NCBI GenBank assembly: GCA_944332705.1
Contig: CALVKM010000009.1
Location: 1-34,644, forward strand
Source: an uncultured Bacilli bacterium
GTDB taxonomy: Bacteria; Bacillota_I; Bacilli_A; RF39; UBA660
DNA: 34,644 nt
Direction: 5' to 3'
Translations under genes and position numbers: made by a program
Shown here: positions 8,160-15,145 of the stretch, piece after piece
Layout of the letters: every line of letters begins with the position of its first letter
How positions within the stretch are numbered: position 1 is the first letter of the stretch
The notes under the pieces: generated by a model
The model's database searches: none
What the model was told of the DNA's origin: nothing
Seen by the model: only the letters and a program-made list of their open reading frames with translations

Positions 8160-8192
8160 AATATATGACATTATATGTCTAGGTGATTTAGA

Positions 8193-8387
8193 ATGCTAAA
8201 AGAATATAGAATAAAAAAGAATATTACTCAAGAAGAACTAGCAGAATTACTTAATATTACACCTAGACAAGTACAAAGAATTGAAAGTGGTGAAAGTAGA
8301 CCTAGTTTAAAGACATTAAAACTACTTATTGAAATACTTGAGATAAGTTGCGAAGATGTTGTTAAAATAATTAAAGAAATAGCATAA
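8193..8387 (+). CDS. Small XRE-family HTH regulator
   Basis: 64 residues, almost entirely a Cro/CI-type helix-turn-helix: KKNITQEELAELLNITPRQV, then QRIESGESRPSLKTL. No dimerisation or sensor domain follows, as in small HipB-like or phage-type repressors. The start has AGGTGAT 5 nt upstream. It is divergent from the fn3 surface protein and separated from it by four palindromes that are its likely binding sites. Downstream come the small protein and HipA-like kinase at 8441-9594, so it may instead or also serve as a HipB-type antitoxin/repressor for that unit, although a terminator and a possible second promoter lie between. Confidence 0.9.
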   Translation: MLKEYRIKKNITQEELAELLNITPRQVQRIESGESRPSLKTLKLLIEILEISCEDVVKIIKEIA

Positions 8388-8404
8388 GTTATTTCTTTTT
8401 TAAT
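8373..8404 (+). terminator. Probable terminator overlapping the HTH stop codon
   Basis: A 9-bp A/T-rich stem (AAAGAAATA / TATTTCTTT, loop 8) runs into TTTTTT. With so little G+C it may allow readthrough to the next genes. Just downstream, TATAAT (8415-8420) sits inside the inverted repeat TTGCTA-TAATTT-TAGCAA (8411-8428), a possible internal promoter. Confidence 0.5.
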
Positions 8405-8440
8405 ACTTTTTTGCTATAATTTTAGCAAGGAGTGGTTATA

Positions 8441-8674
8441 GTGAGCAAATGGAATTTTATTGATGATTCTATTGTTTTTGATGAAGAATCATTACCTAGT
8501 GGAATGAGAGAAAGAATTAAAGAATTAGAAAAATATGATAAAGATAATGATTTTATTATGTTTGATGCTTGTTATGAAGGAATAGAAACTGGAGCTAAAA
8601 ACTTATTAATATCGGGTAGAATTACAAAAGAACAATATAGAGGAATTGAAAGAAAATATGGAGGTTATGTATGA
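8441..8674 (+). CDS. Small acidic protein, putative partner of HipA-like kinase
   Basis: 77 residues from a GTG at 8441, chosen because AAGGAG (8427-8432) lies 8 nt before it; a GTG at 8432 would overlap that site. The protein begins SKWNFIDDSIVFDEESLPSG and ends with KEQYRGIERKYGGYV. No known domain is recognised. The stop overlaps the kinase start by 4 nt (ATGA), so translation is coupled and the products probably act together. In HipBST systems a small protein (HipS) neutralises the kinase, but I see no clear similarity to HipS, so an antitoxin role is inference. Confidence 0.75.
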   Translation: MSKWNFIDDSIVFDEESLPSGMRERIKELEKYDKDNDFIMFDACYEGIETGAKNLLISGRITKEQYRGIERKYGGYV

Positions 8675-9594
8675 TAACATTAAATGATTATTCAAAAGCT
8701 CAAATTAACAACCAATTATACGGTGGTGCTGCTGGTCAAAAATTAGGAATAAATATAAATGGCGAAAATTGGTTTTTGAAATTTCCTAAATCAACTAGAA
8801 GTATGAAAAATGTAAATATTTCTTATACTACTTCCCCTCTATCAGAATATATTGGTTCTCATATATATGAAGATATTGGTATAGATGTTCATGCAACTAA
8901 ACTTGGAATATATGATAACAAGTTAGTAGTGGCTTGTAAGGATTTTAAGAAAGATAATGAATTATTATTTGATTTTAATTCTATTAAAAATCAATATTCT
9001 AAAGATATGGATGAAACTTCTTCAAGTGATGGGCAACAACCTCTTGAAGAACTTGCAGAAATATTTGAAAATAATCAAATATTTAAGGAAGTTCCAGAGT
9101 TAAAGAATAGATTTTATGATATGTTTGTTGTTGATGCTTTAATTGGCAATCATGATAGAAATAATGGAAACTGGGGAATACTTGTAAATAGTATAACTCA
9201 AGCTATAAGACTTGCTCCCATATATGATAATGAAGCTGCATTTAGTAATAAACTAGATGATGAAAAGATAAAAGAAATAATAAATGATGAACATAAATTT
9301 AGACAAAATGTTTATGAAAGTAGGATATCATCATTTTCATTAAATGAAAAAATAATTAATCCTTTAAAATATATTGAAACTATGAAAGATAAGAAATTAA
9401 ATGAAGCGGTCATTAGAATAGTGCCTAAAATAAATATAGAAAATATATTTAAGATTATTGATAAAATACCTAATGAATATAATGATATTAAAGTAATTAG
9501 TGATATACAAAGAAAATATTATAAAAAATGTATTTTATATAGGTATGAACAAATATTATTACCAACATATGAAAAATTAGAAAAAGGAATTTAA
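8671..9594 (+). CDS. HipA/CtkA-like serine/threonine kinase
   Basis: 307 residues. HipA-type kinases phosphorylate protein targets (glutamyl- or tryptophanyl-tRNA synthetase in studied toxins) and cause growth arrest. Visible: a Gly-rich N-terminal strand (YGGAAGQKLG), the ATP-binding Lys in WFLKFPKS (about K37), the helix SEYIGSHIYEDIGI, the catalytic loop GNHDRNNGNWG (residues 159-169; D162, N167) and the metal-binding Asp in APIYDNEAAF (D186). It lacks the long N-subdomain of classical HipA (about 440 residues), like HipT and Helicobacter CtkA. It is translationally coupled to the 77-residue protein and lies downstream of an HTH gene. The target is unknown. Confidence 0.85.
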   Translation: MITLNDYSKAQINNQLYGGAAGQKLGININGENWFLKFPKSTRSMKNVNISYTTSPLSEYIGSHIYEDIGIDVHATKLGIYDNKLVVACKDFKKDNELLFDFNSIKNQYSKDMDETSSSDGQQPLEELAEIFENNQIFKEVPELKNRFYDMFVVDALIGNHDRNNGNWGILVNSITQAIRLAPIYDNEAAFSNKLDDEKIKEIINDEHKFRQNVYESRISSFSLNEKIINPLKYIETMKDKKLNEAVIRIVPKINIENIFKIIDKIPNEYNDIKVISDIQRKYYKKCILYRYEQILLPTYEKLEKGI

Positions 9595-9609
9595 CATATT
9601 TCTTTTTTT
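9581..9609 (+). terminator. Possible terminator after the kinase gene
   Basis: A-rich stem (AAAAAGGAA / TTTCTTTTT with G-U pairs) around TTTAACATA, running into T residues. Weak and A/T-rich. Confidence 0.4.
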
Positions 9610-9637
9610 ATGCATATAATTTTATAGGTGATAATCT

Positions 9638-9922
9638 ATGTTTGGTGCAAATATTGGGAGAGGTCTTACTTTAACAAGTGTTCTTGGTGGTATATCTAAA
9701 GGCCTTGGAATACTTAATCAAGCAATACCCCTTTATAGGGAAATAAAACCAATGATAGGTAGCGCTAGAAAAGTAATGAGTGTCTTACAAGAATTAAAAG
9801 TAAATAATAATAGTAATAATACAAATAACAGTACAAGTAATAATAAGACTACTATAGATATAGAAGAAAATAAAAAGATTGTGACATATGAATCACAATC
9901 TGCTCCGGTATTTTTCCAATAA
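9638..9922 (+). CDS. YqfQ/VrrA-like small protein
   Basis: 94 residues. A Gly-rich hydrophobic start (MFGANIGRGLTLTSVLGGIS) is followed by an amphipathic stretch (PLYREIKPMIGSARKVMSVL) that resembles the core of the YqfQ (VrrA) family, and then a low-complexity Asn/Ser/Thr linker and an acidic tail. In Bacillus subtilis yqfQ lies in the same rpoD-trmK (yqfN) neighbourhood, which supports the match. Function is unknown. The start has AGGTGAT 6 nt upstream. The gene is convergent with trmK and the two overlap by 30 nt. Confidence 0.6.
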   Translation: MFGANIGRGLTLTSVLGGISKGLGILNQAIPLYREIKPMIGSARKVMSVLQELKVNNNSNNTNNSTSNNKTTIDIEENKKIVTYESQSAPVFFQ

Positions 9923-10495
9923 TTCTAAATATTCTTTATATTTAGGATATTCAGAATATTTATTTTGTAAATAATTATAATAATCAAAATTATTAGATTT
10001 ACCAAATAATATTTCTTCTTTTGATAAATTTTCTTTACCATAAACATAATACATAATTAAATAATATTTATTATTATCAAGTATTGCTATTTCTTTATCT
10101 AATTTATAATTTATACTATTTAGATATTCTCTTAATATATGATGATCATTATTACTTGATATAATAAGGGTTTTAGGTAAGTTCTTAGCATCTAATATAT
10201 CAATTATAGTATGAGTACCCATTCCTGCAATAATGGCTAAATCATAGGTATCTGTAACTCTTTTAAAGCCATCGCTTTGAATTAATTTAATTTTATCCTC
10301 TAAATTATATTTTTTTAAATTATTGTATGTACTTTTTAAAACATTACTTGATATATCTGTTGCTGTAATATAGGTAGTAATATTATTTAAATATAAATAG
10401 ATTGGAACGTATGCATGATCTGTTCCAATATCTATTACTTTACTGTTTTTTGGCACTAAATCTACAATAGTTTGTAATCTATCAGGAAGTTTCAT
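9893..10495 (-). CDS. trmK: tRNA (adenine22-N1)-methyltransferase TrmK
   Basis: 200 residues. SAM-dependent enzyme that methylates N1 of A22 in tRNA. The N-terminal Rossmann domain carries [15 protein letters not shown] (SAM-binding loop with the family's TDHAYLP variant), ATDIS after the second strand, IQSDG, and [11 protein letters not shown], the TrmK form of motif IV. A short helical C-terminal region ends [20 protein letters not shown]. Its start overlaps the rpoD stop by 4 nt, giving the operon dnaG-rpoD-trmK. It is somewhat shorter than the Bacillus protein (about 235 residues). Confidence 0.93.
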   Translation of the reverse strand: MKLPDRLQTIVDLVPKNSKVIDIGTDHAYVPIYLYLNNITTYITATDISSNVLKSTYNNLKKYNLEDKIKLIQSDGFKRVTDTYDLAIIAGMGTHTIIDILDAKNLPKTLIISSNNDHHILREYLNSINYKLDKEIAILDNNKYYLIMYYVYGKENLSKEEILFGKSNNFDYYNYLQNKYSEYPKYKEYLELLEKYRSRL

Positions 10496-11598
10496 TCTTC
10501 TAAGAAATCCTTTAATTTTTTAGCACGAGAAGGATGTCTTAGTTTTCTTAGAGCTTTAGCTTCAATTTGACGAATTCTTTCTCTTGTTACATTAAATTTC
10601 TTACCTACTTCTTCAAGAGTATGACAAGTTCCATCAATTAAACCAAATCTTAACTCTAGTACTTCTTGTTCTCTTGCTTGGAGAGACATTAATACTTCTT
10701 TTATTTCTTCTTTTAATATTTCATTTTCGGTATATTCTTCTGGAGAAAGACTTGATTCATCTTTTAGAAAATCCCCAAGATGCGAATCTTCTTCTTCCCC
10801 GATTGGTGTTTCTAGAGAAACCGGTTCTTGGCTTATTTTCATGACTTCTCTTACCTTATCTACAGGAACTTTCATTTTTTCAGCTATTTCTTCAGCACTA
10901 GGTTCTCTGTTAAGTTCTAGAGTAAGTTGTCTTTGAACTCGAGACATTTTATTAATTGTTTCAACCATGTGAACAGGAACACGAATAGTTCTTGCTTGAT
11001 CTGCTAGAGCTCGAGTGATAGCTTGTCTAATCCACCATGTTGCATAAGTTGAGAATTTATAACCTTTGTCATAGTCGAATTTTTCAACTGCTTTCATTAA
11101 GCCAATATTTCCTTCTTGAATTAAATCAAGAAAAAGTAAACCACGACCTACATATCTTTTAGCAATAGATACAACTAAACGAAGGTTAGATTCCGCAAGA
11201 ATTCTTTTAGCATCTTCATCACCCGCAGCAACTCTTTGAGATATTTCCATCTCTTCTTCACTTGATAAAAGAGAAATACGACCTATTTCTTTTAAATACA
11301 TTCTAACGGGATCATTGATATTCATGTCTTTAGTAATATCTTCATCATCTAAAATAATTTCTTCCGCTTCTTCTTTAGGTTTTACTTTTACTTCTCCAGT
11401 TGATGAATCTACATCTTCTTCAGTTACAACAGAAATATTTGCTTCAACTAACTTATTATATAAATTATCTAGGGCATCACTATCAATATCTAGGCCTTTT
11501 AATTCTTCTGCTAATTCTTCATAAGTTATAAAACCTTTCTTTTTCCCCTTTTCAATTAAGTTTTGTTCTCTTTCTTCTAAAGTTTTTATTTCGTTCAT
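10492..11598 (-). CDS. rpoD: Primary RNA polymerase sigma factor (sigma-A/RpoD)
   Basis: 368 residues, the compact Gram-positive form without the long non-conserved insert. Region 1.1 has TYEELAEEL; region 1.2 [11 protein letters not shown]; region 2 [33 protein letters not shown] and [15 protein letters not shown]; region 3 [10 protein letters not shown]; region 4 VLELRFGL...[10 protein letters not shown] and [19 protein letters not shown]. Start: AAGGAAG stands 7 nt before the ATG at 11598, whereas the upstream GTG (11604) is too close to it. It follows dnaG within 2 nt, the classical macromolecular-synthesis operon order. Confidence 0.98.
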   Translation of the reverse strand: MNEIKTLEEREQNLIEKGKKKGFITYEELAEELKGLDIDSDALDNLYNKLVEANISVVTEEDVDSSTGEVKVKPKEEAEEIILDDEDITKDMNINDPVRMYLKEIGRISLLSSEEEMEISQRVAAGDEDAKRILAESNLRLVVSIAKRYVGRGLLFLDLIQEGNIGLMKAVEKFDYDKGYKFSTYATWWIRQAITRALADQARTIRVPVHMVETINKMSRVQRQLTLELNREPSAEEIAEKMKVPVDKVREVMKISQEPVSLETPIGEEEDSHLGDFLKDESSLSPEEYTENEILKEEIKEVLMSLQAREQEVLELRFGLIDGTCHTLEEVGKKFNVTRERIRQIEAKALRKLRHPSRAKKLKDFLEE

Positions 11599-11600
11599 AT

Positions 11601-13337
11601 TCACACTTCCTTCTTTATCTCTGTAAGTCTATTTATTAACTCCATTTTTTTATTCATATCTAATTCTTTTGTTATTTTACTCTTTAATTCTTTTATTTCA
11701 TCTTCTTTTAGTACCTTAAGTACCGCATCAACACAATCATTAAACTCTGAAACACTATCTGTAGTGTTTTTATTTTCACTTATTATATTACTTACATAAT
11801 CACTTAATTCTTCATTATTTGTTATATAAGTAATAAAATCTGCAATATTAATATTTTCATGTTCACTATTATAATATACTATCTCACTAGCAACAACCCT
11901 TTCAATTTTTTCTTTAAAATACCCAAGTTTATTTTTATATATTGTAATATATTTATTATCAAGCATCATCATATAAAGTATTTTACTTACTGCTTTATGA
12001 TATTTGCTTACTTTAGGTATTACTTCCCTCTTTTCTTCTTTTTTAACAACTTCCTTCTTCGGAGTTATATTTAATTCCCCGATAAGAATTTGTTCATCAA
12101 TAAGATAATCCTTGCTTATTTTAGATATAATTAGCTGTTTTGTCAAGTCATCTTCGTAATTTATATGAGAAATTACATTATTTATATACTTTTTTAAGTC
12201 TGTTATATTATTTAAATCCAAATCTTGCTTTAAATGTTCAAGTAGAAAATCTAGGAAACTTATCGCATGCTTGATGTTATCTTTTAGAGCTTCAACTCCT
12301 TTAGCTCTAATGTATTCATCAGGGTCTTTAGCACCACTCAACCTAACAACTCTAGTATCTATTCCTGCTTTTCTTAAAAGTTCACCATTTTTAAGAGTTG
12401 CATCAAGCCCTGCGGCATCATTATCAAGCATTAATATTATGGGCACATTTAATTTTTTTAATGTATCTATTTGCACTTGTGACATTGCAACACCCATTAG
12501 AGCTACAACATTTTTAATGCCTTTAGAGCTTAATGTTATAGCATCCATATTACCTTCAACTACAACAACAACTTTCGTCTCTCTAATAGCATTACGAGCA
12601 TTATGATAATTAAATAGGATATTTCCCTTTTTAAATATTTTAGTTTCTTTAGTATTTAAGTATTTGGCAGTGTCCTCTTCGCCATTATAAATACGCCCAG
12701 TAAAACCTACAACATTACCTTGTAAGTTTTCAATAGGTATCATTATTCTATTTATAAAGGTATCATAAACATTTAAATTAATTTTATTAACTAAACCTAG
12801 ATCAGATAAATCTTCTAAAGAATAATTTTTCTTAAGCAATATATTATATAAATCATCCCTTATATCAAGAGCAAGACCAATATTAAATTCTTTAATTATA
12901 TCTTTGGTTATTCCTCTATTTTCTAAATATTTTAAAGCATTTATTCCGGATGTTGTATTGATATTATTGGTATAATATTTAGTAACAAAATCCATTATTT
13001 CATATTCTTTTTTATATTTACTTTCTTGAAAATTACTAAAATCCCCTTTTAGGGTATATCCTATTTTTTTAGCAACAGTTTGAACCGCTTCGGGGAAAGA
13101 GACATTTTCATATTTCATAACAAATGAAAATACATTACCACTAGTTTTACAAGTAAAACAAGTAAACATTTGCCGTTCACGAGAGACTACTAAACTCGGG
13201 GAATGGTCATCATGAAAAGGACAAACCGCAACATAGTTTCGTCCCCTTTGTTTTAAATCTAGGTAATCACTTATTACATCCACAATATCAGCATTGCTTC
13301 TTATATTATTTAATTCTTCTTCACTTATATAAGCCAT
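11601..13337 (-). CDS. dnaG: DNA primase DnaG
   Basis: 578 residues, normal length. Makes RNA primers at the replication fork. N-terminal zinc ribbon: [10 protein letters not shown] (C39, H42) and [13 protein letters not shown] (C60, C63). Catalytic core with [36 protein letters not shown] (E261) and [13 protein letters not shown] (D305, D307), then KDPDEYI. The C-terminal part, from about residue 430, is the divergent helicase-binding domain. It has its own promoter at 13367-13395 and is translated directly ahead of rpoD. Confidence 0.98.
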   Translation of the reverse strand: MAYISEEELNNIRSNADIVDVISDYLDLKQRGRNYVAVCPFHDDHSPSLVVSRERQMFTCFTCKTSGNVFSFVMKYENVSFPEAVQTVAKKIGYTLKGDFSNFQESKYKKEYEIMDFVTKYYTNNINTTSGINALKYLENRGITKDIIKEFNIGLALDIRDDLYNILLKKNYSLEDLSDLGLVNKINLNVYDTFINRIMIPIENLQGNVVGFTGRIYNGEEDTAKYLNTKETKIFKKGNILFNYHNARNAIRETKVVVVVEGNMDAITLSSKGIKNVVALMGVAMSQVQIDTLKKLNVPIILMLDNDAAGLDATLKNGELLRKAGIDTRVVRLSGAKDPDEYIRAKGVEALKDNIKHAISFLDFLLEHLKQDLDLNNITDLKKYINNVISHINYEDDLTKQLIISKISKDYLIDEQILIGELNITPKKEVVKKEEKREVIPKVSKYHKAVSKILYMMMLDNKYITIYKNKLGYFKEKIERVVASEIVYYNSEHENINIADFITYITNNEELSDYVSNIISENKNTTDSVSEFNDCVDAVLKVLKEDEIKELKSKITKELDMNKKMELINRLTEIKKEV

Positions 13338-13366
13338 GTTTGTCCCCTTATTTAAAAATCGTGATT

Positions 13367-13395
13367 ATTTTACCACTTTTCACACAATTTTGCAA
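13367..13395 (-). promoter_or_regulatory. Promoter of dnaG-rpoD-trmK
   Basis: On the minus strand TTGCAA (13390-13395), 17 nt, then TAAAAT (13367-13372), about 30 nt before the dnaG start. The same two hexamers at the same spacing occur before the toxin-antitoxin repeats (14152-14180). Confidence 0.65.
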
Positions 13396-13411
13396 GTGTT
13401 TTTGCACAAAA

Positions 13412-13930
13412 TTAAGGTGTATTTACTAGTTGCTTATTATAATTTGCACAAGCTTGTTCCAGTAATTTAAAGTTACAACATCTATTACTAATAACTTTAG
13501 GTAAATGATTATTATTATATTTTTCATATAACTTTTCAGCTCTTCTTTTAAGAATATCTACATTAGAACTTAACCATCTATATTGATTTTGTAAAAGCAT
13601 TAAATATTTTAATTCTTTAAAATCATTAGTTTTTTTATTTAAATTAACCATTGTATAATTATTTGGAGTTACAGGAATCATATTATTAAAATTAACAACT
13701 CCTAATTTACCATTATCAATTTTTATAAAATCTATTCTATTTTTCATAGTTAAGTGTTTAGCTTTAGGACTAGATAATGGTGCAAAATATTCTATATTAC
13801 CCACATTAAATAAAACACCAATAAATGGTCTAGTATTCTTATTAGCATAATTATAAACAACCTTACTATCAAATTTTCTTAAATAATCGCAATAATTTGA
13901 ATCAACAATTACAAGTTTTAAAGTATTCAT
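13412..13930 (-). CDS. toxN: Type III toxin-antitoxin endoribonuclease toxin, ToxN/AbiQ family
   Basis: 172 residues, close to ToxN (171) and AbiQ. Family landmarks in order: an SNYCDYLRKFDSKV start motif, RPFIGVLF, the catalytic patch YFAPLSSPKAKHL (residues 48-60, with S53 and K55 where ToxN has its active-site Ser and Lys), RIDFIKID, KLGVVNFNNMIPV, the helix LMLLQNQYRWLSSN and the C-terminal CCNFKLLEQACANY. Such toxins cut mRNA and their own antitoxin RNA, and they act in plasmid maintenance or abortive phage defence. The ATG at 13930 has AAGGGGG upstream. Upstream lie a terminator and tandem RNA repeats, the diagnostic type III layout. No terminator is obvious between it and the dnaG promoter. 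Confidence 0.92.
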   Translation of the reverse strand: MNTLKLVIVDSNYCDYLRKFDSKVVYNYANKNTRPFIGVLFNVGNIEYFAPLSSPKAKHLTMKNRIDFIKIDNGKLGVVNFNNMIPVTPNNYTMVNLNKKTNDFKELKYLMLLQNQYRWLSSNVDILKRRAEKLYEKYNNNHLPKVISNRCCNFKLLEQACANYNKQLVNTP

Positions 13931-13980
13931 GTTTAATCCCCCTTTTCTTTGGTATTTATATTGTATCACAGATTTACAGA

Positions 13981-14010
13981 AAATAAAAGACCAAAATTAA
14001 TATTTTGGTC
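13981..14010 (-). terminator. Terminator between antitoxin repeats and toxin gene
   Basis: A perfect 9-bp stem (GACCAAAAT / ATTTTGGTC, loop 4, 13989-14010) is followed on the minus strand by TTTTATTT. In ToxIN-type loci this terminator sets the antitoxin:toxin transcript ratio by limited readthrough. Confidence 0.85.
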
Positions 14011-14012
14011 AA

Positions 14013-14145
14013 CTTTTTTCATTCCTCATTTATGGCTGTGGATCACCGCTTTTTTCATTGCCATTTCCGGCTGGCAACACCGCTTTTTTCATTCCTCATT
14101 TATGGCTGTGGATCACCGCTTTTTTAGCATTGATTAACTCAATGT
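14013..14145 (-). ncRNA. toxI: ToxI-like type III antitoxin RNA, three tandem repeats
   Basis: Read on the minus strand, three abutting units (14118-14083, 14082-14049, 14048-14013) of 36, 34 and 36 nt are preceded by a 7-nt partial unit (14125-14119). Units 1 and 3 are identical; unit 2 differs. Each begins CGGUG and ends UGAAAAAAG. A stem encloses an 8-nt loop: UUGCCA/UGGCAA around GCCGGAAA in unit 2, UCCACA/UGAGGA around GCCAUAAA in the others. The differences mostly preserve pairing. GGU at the 5' end can pair with GCC in the loop, an H-type pseudoknot as in known ToxI. Known ToxIN antitoxins have 34-38-nt repeats, cut by the toxin and bound as an inhibitor. A small hairpin (14128-14144) opens the transcript. 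Confidence 0.88.
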
Positions 14146-14151
14146 AATTTT

Positions 14152-14180
14152 ATTTTACTATAAATTACTAGCTTTTGCAA
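14152..14180 (-). promoter_or_regulatory. Promoter of the antitoxin RNA/toxin operon
   Basis: On the minus strand TTGCAA (14175-14180), a 17-nt spacer and TAAAAT (14152-14157). The predicted start near 14145 lies about 20 nt before the first full repeat. Confidence 0.7.
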
Positions 14181-14278
14181 TACTTTTACTGTATTTTAGC
14201 CTTTCTTCCGTATTTTTTTATTAATAATAGTATCAATATAGTCAATTTAAAAACCCCCTTTGACATGGATTAATTATA

Positions 14279-15145
14279 TCATAAATGTTTGTTCTTGTCA
14301 AATTTGCGTAAAATACCATAGCTCAAACTCACTATAAATATTGCTATGAATGCTCCGGTATAAATTGATACAAACTGACAAAGTAAAGCAGAAATTATAC
14401 TAACAACAATACCATAAATAATAGTTCCTTTTAGAGATACTGGAGTATTTTTTAACTCTGGTGCTATTAAAATAAAGCTTAAAACAGCATTAGAATTAAG
14501 TAAAGAATTAATATTAAAATTATTTAAAATAACCGTCAATAATAAAAAGACAATAATACTACTTATAGCTATATTTTGCTTATAAATTGTAAATATACTA
14601 TAGTATATTATTAAAATTATACCAATAATTATTGATGAAGCTGCTATTCCACCAGGATTTCTCCCAAATAATAAATCTAAAAAAGAATAAGAATAGTTAT
14701 TTGTTTGTTCTATTGGGTTTAAATAATTATAACTATTAAATATTACTAATACTAATATAATACCTAATATAATAAAAGATATATTGTTATATTTGAGTAT
14801 TTTAGATAAATAATGATCAATAAATAATAATCCAAATAAAGATATACTATAAATAATTAAATTAATAGAATATGGCATAAATAAAGGAATAATTAGAATG
14901 CTTAATAATTCTAAATTAAGTTTTAATTTTCTTTTAGTTATTATACTAAATATAATATATATTATTAAACTAATAATAATTAAATATAATACTTTAAATA
15001 TACTAAGAAAGTTAATTAAATTAGCATTATATAAAATTATACCATTTTTATATATTCCATATAAGACTAATGGAATTAAACCATAAATATACTTTAAAAC
15101 ATATTTATCTATAGTATTTTTACTATGAATATATACTTTATTCAT
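14279..15145 (-). CDS. RnfD/NqrB-like integral membrane protein
   Basis: 289 residues with about nine or ten membrane helices. The segment LLFGRNPGGIAASSIIIG resembles the flavin-attachment region of RnfD/NqrB proteins (G-x-PGG-x then Ser/Thr), and a late segment (LLNSNAVLSFILIAPELKNT PVSLKG) looks like their conserved FxATDP loop but is degenerate. In Rnf/Nqr pumps this subunit carries FMN and helps couple electron flow to Na+ or H+ transport. The ATG at 15145 has AAAGGTGAT 4 nt upstream and overlaps the end of the RnfC-like gene by 8 nt. No RnfA, B, E or G is adjacent, so the complex may be reduced or split. Confidence 0.7.
   Translation of the reverse strand: MNKVYIHSKNTIDKYVLKYIYGLIPLVLYGIYKNGIILYNANLINFLSIFKVLYLIIISLIIYIIFSIITKRKLKLNLELLSILIIPLFMPYSINLIIYSISLFGLLFIDHYLSKILKYNNISFIILGIILVLVIFNSYNYLNPIEQTNNYSYSFLDLLFGRNPGGIAASSIIIGIILIIYYSIFTIYKQNIAISSIIVFLLLTVILNNFNINSLLNSNAVLSFILIAPELKNTPVSLKGTIIYGIVVSIISALLCQFVSIYTGAFIAIFIVSLSYGILRKFDKNKHL

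Larger units (their letters stand above)
8072..8179. promoter_or_regulatory. Array of four 13-bp palindromic operators (GACA-N5-TGTC)
   Basis: GACATATTATGTC (8072-8084), GACATTTGATGTC (8108-8120), GACACAAAATGTC (8132-8144) and GACATTATATGTC (8167-8179) fill the space between the divergent surface-protein and HTH genes. Centres are 36, 24 and 35 bp apart. The two inner copies each overlap a TTGACA -35 box, one per direction; the two outer copies lie downstream of the -10 regions. This mirror layout is what a dimeric repressor of both genes would use. The HTH gene at 8193 is the obvious candidate repressor. Confidence 0.8.

Noticed and set aside
11859-12606. Plus-strand open frames inside dnaG
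   Set aside because: dnaG is intact with all motifs; the reverse frames lack starts with ribosome sites and show no family resemblance.
14013-14118. Short CRISPR array
   Set aside because: The repeats abut with no spacers, the middle copy differs, there is no cas gene, and a ToxN-type toxin follows; a type III antitoxin RNA explains everything.
14227-14278. GTCAA / TTGAC inverted repeat around a C-rich stretch as a terminator or operator
   Set aside because: The stem is only 5 bp with a 14-nt loop and lacks a U-run; no support as a functional site.
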